64,000 bases of DNA from the NCBI RefSeq assembly GCF_000002425.4, contig NC_037264.1, positions 10,992,562 through 11,056,561 on the forward strand. The letters run 5' to 3'. Below, piece after piece: positions 56,852-64,000 of this stretch. A program made the position numbers and the translations under genes. The number at the start of each line of letters is the position of its first letter. The stretch's first letter is position 1. This stretch comes from Physcomitrium patens (lineage: Eukaryota > Streptophyta > Bryopsida > Funariales > Funariaceae). The notes under the pieces are model-generated. The model was not told the origin of the DNA, searched no databases, and was given only the letters and a program-made list of their open reading frames with translations.

Positions 56852-58950
56852 TTGCTACCTAAGAGTCACACAATTGACTCACTTGTGAGTTTAAATGCAA
56901 AAAATACACTTATGGTCCTTAAAGTCATTACTTTAGGGAGTGAATACATGAATTTGAGATAAATAACAATTAATAGGATGTAGTGGCTAGAGTAGGTCTT
57001 TTGCAAAAATTCCTTGAGAAAGAATTCCAAAGTATATAGTCTTTTTCTCAATTTAGCTAATATAAGTCTAGATATGATAGTAGTAGTTTTTACGGACATT
57101 AAAAGATTTAAATTAAATTAGAAGGTGAGGTGAAATCCTTGATTTAGAACCATCCAACAACAAGGACAAAAGAAAGAAAAGAAAGAGACAAAAACAGAAA
57201 GAAAAGCAGAAAAAGAAGGGGAAAAATAAATAAATAAATAAATAAAACACACACACACACACACAGAGTAAAGAAAAAGATGGATGGAGGGCGAGAGGCT
57301 GCCCCCCGAATTCCGGCAGCCTCACTGCCCAGAGGGATCCAGGTCGCCCGGATCCGCTCTCTCCTCTCGTGTTTTTTGTGTTTTTTTTTTCCACGAGCTC
57401 CGACGCTCTGAACTTATTTTGTCCTGCCTCCTTTGCAGTGCTGCTGTGCAGTACTTCGCGATCTCTCATTTTGTCTTCGTTCTGGATTTTTTTCTCAGAG
57501 GTTGTCGTTGCTCGTACCATCGATGTTGTCGTGGTAGAGTGTTGTGGTGAATACTGCTATCGTCAAGGATACTTGGTGCTGTGCGGCAAGGATTTGGTGG
57601 CGTGATAGCCTTTAATGTGTTGTTGTTTCATCTATCAACGTCATTGCATGGCTCAAGTTTCGGTGAAATTCTCGTCATTGGATGCGGTAGAACTTCAAGT
57701 TGCTCTAGATTTTTTATTCAACTCATCTAGCGTTAAAGGTGGTGACGGAATGGTGCAGCAGTTGGGTGCTGATCTGGTCAAGTGGTTGTTGTGATTGCCG
57801 ACAGCACTACGACTCTCAGATTTAGATCCTCCCTGTTGATAGTGCTCGGCTGTTTTGCTGTTGATCTTCGTGTTCATTCTTGATTTATGTTTTGTTTCTA
57901 AAGACATCATCACCGAGGAATCCTCGTTGTTGCTGCCTTTACTAGTCAGTAGGAGTTGAAGCAAGGCGGCCGGAAGAGGATTTTCAAAAGGCACGCTCAT
58001 GCGGAGATTTTTTTACTAACCACCTCTGATGCGAAGGCGTGTGGTGCCGTTGGACGATTGTTGCATTGTAGCCACAGATCAACTCGGCAAATGTTGTGCA
58101 AGCTGAAGAACACTTGAACGTTAGGAGGAGAGATCTTTGCAACGGGCTGCAGAGATCATTTCTTGGAGGTCCAAAGCACAGTGGCATTGCAAAACCACAG
58201 CAGGAGAGAGCATTATCAGAGACTCTTCTAGTCAACAAGGCAAGTGGTGTAGCTTGGTTGGAGCAACCCAAACCACCAGGGGAAGGGAAGGTTCAGCTTC
58301 CAGTTCAAGACCAAGCAATACAAGGGAGAGCATTTCACACGGCTTATGTCTAGAGTGGAGCAAAGGTGTTGAATTTCAAGAACTCAAGATCAACATTGAA
58401 TATAGGCAAGATCAAAAAAATTACATGTTTGAAGTTATGTTGAATAAAATTGATTGTATGAATTTAAATCAATTTGGATGAAGCTAGGGTTTGAATCAAT
58501 GAGTTTCGGTAGATGAACATTGATTAAACTTGGATGATTTCTCATTTATGGATGAATATTCATTTATGGAATGAAGTTTTAATTTTTGGATGATAATTAA
58601 TGTTAGAAAAAATAAAATAAAATAAAAATAAAATTAATATAATATATATATATATATATATAGACTTAAATTAAATTATATAAAAGATTGTCTTTCAAGT
58701 GGATATTTGTATAGAATTACTTCAATGCCTTGTCTTAGTTTTGTGAGTGGATTAGTTGGTTTTGTTGTAATTTTTTGAATTGTGATATTGTTGTTTATAG
58801 TTGGTTGACTATGAATTTAATTGGCTAAATAATTTAAGTTTGTATGAAAAATTAAGAAGAAATTTTATATAATAAATTCATATCTTAATTAATAATGGTG
58901 TGCTAGAATAAGTCACCTATTCAACAGAGTTATCTTAACTCATGCTTAGA
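56852..58950 (+). repeat. Unit with GC-rich core, copy 1
   Basis: The order is an R3-like start (CAATTGACTCACTTGTGAG), an A/G-rich tract with (CA)n at 57247-57265, a GC-rich core from about 57290 (GGCTGCCCCCCGAATTCC) to 58350, a GGATGAA-rich stretch (58510-58600) and a TA run at 58643-58663. Open frames in the core (up to 135 codons on minus, 114 on plus) match no known family and overlap one another. It resembles a transcript leader or a long non-coding or LTR sequence more than a gene. Boundaries are approximate. Confidence 0.4.
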
Positions 58951-59199
58951 AAGTAGAGAACTTCTTAGACACTTAATCAAACATTAATAGGAAAATATTA
59001 GAAATTTAAGATAATTGAAATTGTTATATATTAGAATAGACTTCCAATTAGGAAGAGATTTGTTTTACTTCACACTACACTTTTTTGATTATTTTTTAAA
59101 TCTTTGATTATTGTCATAGTAGAGAGAGTTTGCCTTAAAGAAGCAATAGGCCTCTAACTATTACTAATTCCTCAAAAAAATTGCAATTATATAAAACAC
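58951..59199. other. Spacer between repeats, nothing recognised
   Basis: AT-rich and without a gene. Confidence 0.3.
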
Positions 59200-60180
59200 A
59201 AATATTATTTATGGCTTGTCTTGAAGAAGACAATTACATCAAATACACAAGTCTGGAATGCATACGAGTACCCAAGATGCAACTAAATATCCTAAAATAA
59301 TTTCTACTTCTATAGTGATTCTTTCTTTATATATATCACTCAATAACTTCCAATCTAACCATCTAGTTGGATTTATAATTCTTTATAAGTTAACTTATAT
59401 CCTTGACTACAACTACACAAAAAATCAACCATAAATTCATTATAAGTCTTTAAATATCATCTAATTTTAAGCAAAAACTAAACATGTCAATTTCAAGGCA
59501 CCTGCATAGTAATTCCATCATATCTTGAAAATCTAATACTCAAACATTATGTACAACTTCTTAACATACTCATCTATACTTATAAAATTTTTGGGCCAAA
59601 AATTCGTCCAAAAATTCAAGATATGGGCCAAATCAAAACCTCTATTTAAAACAACTTATTTATAAATCTAAGTTTTAAACACTAACTTCTAATAGTTATT
59701 TTGCCTTTGATCTAGATTAAAATATATCTATTTTTATATTAAATGTAGTTCTTCAAGTCAACTTTTGAACCTCACTTTTTGATTCCTAAATGCTTTCCTA
59801 CAACTATCTATATATCCAAAAGAGTAACAATAGGTATCAAATTCACACCCTAACTTCAAACAACCATATCTCCCTCATCAAAACCCTAAATCATATATCT
59901 CTTCTGTCCAACTTCTAGTCCAAAACATAAGCTTTTTAAATCCAAACTCCCAACTTCAAATGGATTTTCTTGCCTTGAAAGGTCCATCTTGTCTCCAATG
60001 GATCACTCTAAAGTAGTCCCAAACTTCAATGTGGTCTCAAATAATATCTCTAAGTCCATTGGACATGATTTTCAACAAATGGAAAATATTCTTCTATCAC
60101 TTACATTATCCACCTACATGAGATGGCCTAGGAGTTAAAAATATTATACTTTTGATACCAAAGCCCCTCTAAATTACTTA
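59200..60180 (-). repeat. Dispersed repeat family R1, copy 3
   Basis: Plus-strand blocks AAAAGAGTAACAATAGGTATC (59818), CATATCTCCCTCATCAAAAC (59864) and AAGTCCATTGGACATG (60053) match R1 copy 2 at 6340-6540 in the same orientation. No coding frame. Confidence 0.45.
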
Positions 60181-60379
60181 CTAATAAATCCTACAACTTC
60201 TATTTTTAATTACAAAATTTAAACTATAAACTTAAAAAAATTAGATAAGTATTTTATTTTATTTTTAATTAAAATCCAAAATTTTATAACTTTTTATATT
60301 ATTTTTATATATTATATTACTTTCCAACATGACACCACAAAAACTTCTAAGAATAAATTTAGTTCATAAAAGAGTTATG

Positions 60380-60641
60380 AATCATTTTTCATTAAAGGTG
60401 CAAATCAAGAGAGAGTAGTCTTTGTGATTCACTTAGGTATTTATTATAAAAAAAAATATACTTATTGTGCTTAAAATCACAAATTATGAGTTGGTAATAG
60501 AATTTTTAGGAGAAATAAAAAATAGATTGCTAATAGCAGATATGCAATCTAAGGTAGAATTTGTTAAGACAAATTTCCATATTGGAGATGTTTTTTGTAT
60601 CTAACATTAGATGATGGCTCAATGGAATTAGCCCTTGTGGT

Positions 60642-60677
<36 letters not shown>

Positions 60678-60698
60678 TTTATCAATAGTTCTTAAAAC

Positions 60699-60740
<42 letters not shown>

Positions 60741-63100
60741 AAAAATTAAAAATAAAAGTAAAAAGATCAAAAGAGAAGAAAGAAGAACAAAAAAGAGAAG
60801 AAAAAGAAAGCAGGACAGAAGAAGAGAAGAAGAAGAAGAGAAGGACAAAAAGAAAAGAAGAGAAAGAAGAGAAAGAAGAGAAAAGGAAAAAGAAAAAATA
60901 GAAAGAAAAGAAAAAGACGAGGAAGAGAAAGAAAAAAGGGAAGAATACCTTACCTTCCCGAAATCTCTGAATGAGGGTGAAATCCCAAATTTCCAGGAGG
61001 AGGCTGCCAGGGTCCGGCGAAGTGCACCCGAGACCTCAGTTTTTTCCCTTTGTTTGTTTGTTTGTTTTTTTTTTTTTTTTTTTTTTTTTTTTTCCTTTCC
61101 TCTGTGTTTGTGGTAGTGCTCCATGAATTACGTTGAATCCAGGCTCGGTGAGCTGGGCCATTGTAGCAGCATTAGTAGAAGCTGAGTTTTTTTCCTTCTG
61201 CTTATATCATGCTTAAAGCATTGTATGAAGTGCGACAGTGTTTTTTTTTCTTTTCTTCTTACCGTTTAGACTCTTGTCTATGTTCTGTTGGTGACTCGGC
61301 ATACCCAAGCAGGGCAGCTGAAGTCGTTCTATGCTTCCGTTACAACAGCATGGTCTTCCAGTGACAGCAGTTGGTTTCGTTTTGGGTCAGAGTGCTGCGG
61401 TCGTGTGGCTGCCGTCCGTCTTCTTTTGTAGTTGTCGACATGGTCGATGGCTCAGATGCGACGTCGAGCGCATCGCGTGGAGGGATGCGGTGGCAGCTAG
61501 GTGGTCCACTGCATGTATAGCAGCGCATCGCATGGACTGGGAGCTCGTCGAGAGTTGGTCAGTGGTTGTGAACGGAAGCCATTCTTTTTTTTTCTTTGTT
61601 TTTTTTTCGCCGTAGATTCCATATTCTTCTGCGAGCTGCGCGGTGTATAGCTTGAGGCAATTGGCAACTGGATGAAGTTGCAAGGGTGGTTGTTCCAGTG
61701 CGACATCGAATACAGTCTGGAGTAGTTCGCTGTGAATGGCGAAAAATCTGTTTCATGAAGTGTACGAGATTTGTAGTTCAAGAAGTTCTTGCAAGCTGTA
61801 GATCAAGTGGTGGCTGTGGACAAAGGCTGGCGATGTTGTTTTTGTCTAGATCTTATTTCTTTCGTTGCTGGAAGCTAAAGGGGCAATAATAAGATATCAT
61901 TGCATAGTCCAAAAGAGAGCAGCCGGATGTGGTCTTAACCCCTGCAACCAATACCATCCATCATCGAATCTTGCTGCAACAAATTGCTTCTGGATCTTCT
62001 GTAGCTCTCACATTATGTGTGCGTGGAGTACACCGGTCATTTTTTTGTAAACTGGGGGGTATGATTTTTTGCTCAATGGTGTGGATAGGTTAGTTAGGTA
62101 GCTAGGTGGTTGTGATATTGAGAGAAACTGCGTTGCAATTTGGAAGTCGAGCACATCGAAACAATATAAGAGCACAGATACTAGTTCAATGTCCAAAAGG
62201 TTCCAAAGTCTGGAACAACTGAGGTGTGGAACGAACGGACTGAGGGCTGTTTTTAAAAAGTTAGAAGATATTAGAAGCTCGGCTTGCAATTGCTAGTTGG
62301 AATACAACAGCAAAGGAGGCAACCTCGACGTGAAGTCCTCACCTATGCAGCCGATGGGGATTCAACTGCTGTACTCGTGTCTGTCATAGAGTGATGAACC
62401 TCGAGCCCAGCAACTCATCTTCGACGTATGACATCTTCCAACTTCTACATCAGCGTGGTTCAAGAAGGGATCTGCACAAGAACGAAATTCTTTTGAGCAG
62501 ATTGAGCTTACGATTCAAATCACAGCAAGGCAGGTGGAGTTGCAGTGGAGCGTTGAACAAGTGGAGGTCCTTGTGTAATCTGTAGCAAAATTGTGTGACA
62601 AATTTTGTGATCAAGACGGAGTGGACCTGACCCAGGGCAATTGCCAAGTGCTTTGACCTGTACTACTTTTGGTGGGAACTTCAAGCTGATGAAGTTAGGT
62701 TAATTAATGGATGACGTTATATTGGATGAAGTTTTAATGAAGGATGAAATTTGAAATATGGATGAAGTATGTGGATTAATTATTATTTGAAGATGAAATG
62801 TTATTCAAGGATGAATTTTAATTAAATAATTATAAATTATAGAAGTTAATAAATAAAATAAAATAAAATCATATTAATAAGGAATTTTAATTGCATGGAA
62901 TTTATCAAGTGATTTATTAATTATAAGTGTGGGTTGGTAATGGAGTTTTGGCTTCATTGCTTAGGTTATTTAAGAAGAATAAAGAGTGAATGGATTAGGA
63001 TTAAATTAATAGTTATAACTTCTAAAGATTTACATAGTTAATCCACTTATCTTGAACTAGAATAAACCTTCAACTATTGGAGACTTATTATAGCTCACAC
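60380..63100 (+). repeat. Unit with GC-rich core, copy 2
   Basis: Same order of parts as copy 1: a GTGATTCACTTAGG start region, a long A run and purine tract (60643-60960), a GC-rich core (about 60960-62690, with GAGGAGGCTGCCAGGG at 60998) and a GGATGAA-rich stretch (62700-62820). AT-rich sequence ends it near 63100. Core sequences of the two copies are too diverged to align by eye throughout, so the relation rests on order and on the flanking motifs. Short overlapping frames match no known family. Confidence 0.35.
60643..61094. repeat. A-run, TA array, purine tract and T-run
   Basis: An uninterrupted A run of about 32 bases (60643-60674), (TA)n (60703-60736), about 200 bases almost purely A and G on the plus strand (60745-60945), then a T run (about 61059-61093). 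The A and T runs form an inverted pair about 385 bases apart. Long frames here (126 and 186 codons) reflect low complexity. Confidence 0.85.
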
Positions 63101-63128
63101 TTTCAAATATATATATATATATATATAC

Positions 63129-63640
63129 ATAAACTTACCTTTTAAGTTAATACATGTGTCTTGCAAGTTGAATATGCATGGAGGTCTTATAGAACATCGC
63201 CATATAACTCCTAGTTAGATAGTATATATGGAAGTAAGAGTGAATTCTTCTTCACTCTCATCAACATGTTTTTAGTTCTCAGTGTTGTTTTAAGACTTTT
63301 TAGTTTTCTTATTTTTTTGAAAATAGACATTCTAATTTCAGTACTATATTAATTATGAGTAAATATCTATTTTTTTAAGTGACACAAGAATGTATTAAGT
63401 TTTTCTTTCTTTGAGATTTATATCCTTGATATTTTGGCAAAAATGCTAATTCATTGTTTTTATTTTATTTTTAAAAGTGAATGGATTACTCCACTTCTAT
63501 TATTATTTTTTGAAAGTTGTAGACTATCCACCTTTAAACTAATAGTTTAGTTTTTTTAACACTGATTTTTTCTTTAGAAAGAAGAGACTATTATTCTTTG
63601 TTAAAATTTTTATTTGGTATTAAAGATTGCAAATTATCTT
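63129..63640 (+). mobile_element. Chromovirus LTR fragment with start of internal region
   Basis: Positions 63129-63431 match the second half of the E1 LTR: TAGATAGTATATATGG, then a decayed hairpin CTTCTTCACTCTCATC, then the end ATCCTTGATA. The following 200 bases match the E1 leader (AATGGATTACTCCACTTC and TAGACTATCCACC). Gag is absent. The U3 part is missing. Confidence 0.65.
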
Positions 63641-63659
63641 CCTCTAATTTGACTTGTGA

Positions 63660-63664
<5 letters not shown>

Positions 63665-63692
<28 letters not shown>

Positions 63693-63702
63693 CATACACA
63701 TA

Positions 63703-63749
<47 letters not shown>

Positions 63750-63801
63750 AATATTTATTTATAAATATATACATATATATATATATACATAAATATTTAT
63801 T

Positions 63802-63838
<37 letters not shown>
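63665..63838. repeat. (TA)n arrays
   Basis: Several long TA arrays separated by TACATAAATATTTATTTATA-type spacers (63740-63810), lying between LTR fragments of opposite orientation. Confidence 0.9.
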
Positions 63839-63839
<1 letters not shown>

Positions 63840-63841
<2 letters not shown>

Positions 63842-64000
63842 ATACTTAACTTGTACCACAAGCTACCAATACATGCAACATGTAGCTAATTTATTGGGCA
63901 AGTTTCTAATCTATTAGTTAACTACAAACATATATAAAATCAAAACCACATCTATGAAGCTTCTAAAAAACTTCTTTATAAGATATTATTAGGTTTATCT
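63840..64000 (-). repeat. Chromovirus LTR fragment at the window edge
   Basis: The reverse strand matches the U3 half of the LTR: plus-strand ACAAGCTACCAATACATG, CAAGTTTCTAATCTA and ATGAAGCTTCT blocks as in 54530-54640. It continues beyond the window. Confidence 0.65.

Noticed and set aside
57113-57605. Overlapping open frames in the GC-rich core
   Set aside because: Frames overlap on both strands, show no domain, and GC-rich sequence lengthens chance frames. Splicing into a gene could not be supported.
60736-61124. Long open frames of 126 and 186 codons around the purine tract
   Set aside because: They consist of Lys/Glu/Arg or Ser/Phe/Leu runs produced by A/G and T/C low-complexity sequence and TA arrays. 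No domain and no composition typical of a gene.
1-64000. CRISPR arrays, bacterial operons or rRNA genes
   Set aside because: No regularly spaced identical repeats with unique spacers, no bacterial gene clusters and no rRNA sequence were seen; the content is that of a plant nuclear genome.

Overview
The window looks like nuclear DNA of a land plant with an AT-rich, transposon-dominated genome. The evidence is one spliced secretory class III peroxidase gene, Ty3/gypsy chromoviruses with a chromodomain, a Ty1/copia element and LINEs. The overall character (very AT-rich, with the GC-rich gene as an isolated island) would suit a bryophyte or other seedless plant, but nothing seen here fixes the species.

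Layout. 0-3.2 kb: decayed Ty3/gypsy RT-RNase H-integrase (minus strand) split by an inserted repeat (family R1). 3.2-7.9 kb: fragments of repeat families R2 and R3 and a chromovirus LTR split by a second R1 copy. 7.9-13.1 kb: a young chromovirus (E1) with 552-bp LTRs, a GATGG target duplication and an open pol frame, but lacking the integrase C-terminus and chromodomain. 13.1-22.6 kb: apparently host sequence containing the peroxidase gene (minus strand, three exons, 344 aa). 22.6-31.6 kb: R2 repeats, one of them split by a complete but inactivated copia element (493-bp LTRs, TTTAT target duplication, seven in-frame stops). 33.6-35.1 kb: R2, minus strand. 35.2-40.5 kb: remnants of two LINEs. 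41-55 kb: a nested stack in which chromovirus E2 cuts an R2 copy, chromovirus E3 sits in the protease region of E2, and R2-like and R3-like repeats sit inside E3. 55.2-63.1 kb: another R2 copy, then two units with GC-rich cores and an R1 copy between them. 63.1-64 kb: LTR fragments in opposite orientation separated by TA arrays.

Only the peroxidase looks like a functional host gene. The rest records waves of retrotransposition of different ages. By eye the LTR pairs differ by about 0.5% (E1), 7% (copia) and 10% (E3).

The most interesting observation concerns primers. The chromoviruses have no tRNA primer site next to the LTR. The sequence just after the LTR is instead complementary to 11 nt located where their own transcript should begin, an arrangement like the self-priming known from the Tf1/sushi chromoviruses. 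The copia element carries a perfect match to the anticodon region of initiator tRNA-Met, as in Drosophila copia. The chromoviruses also carry a conserved extra domain between the chromodomain and the 3' LTR, which may have encoded a protein.
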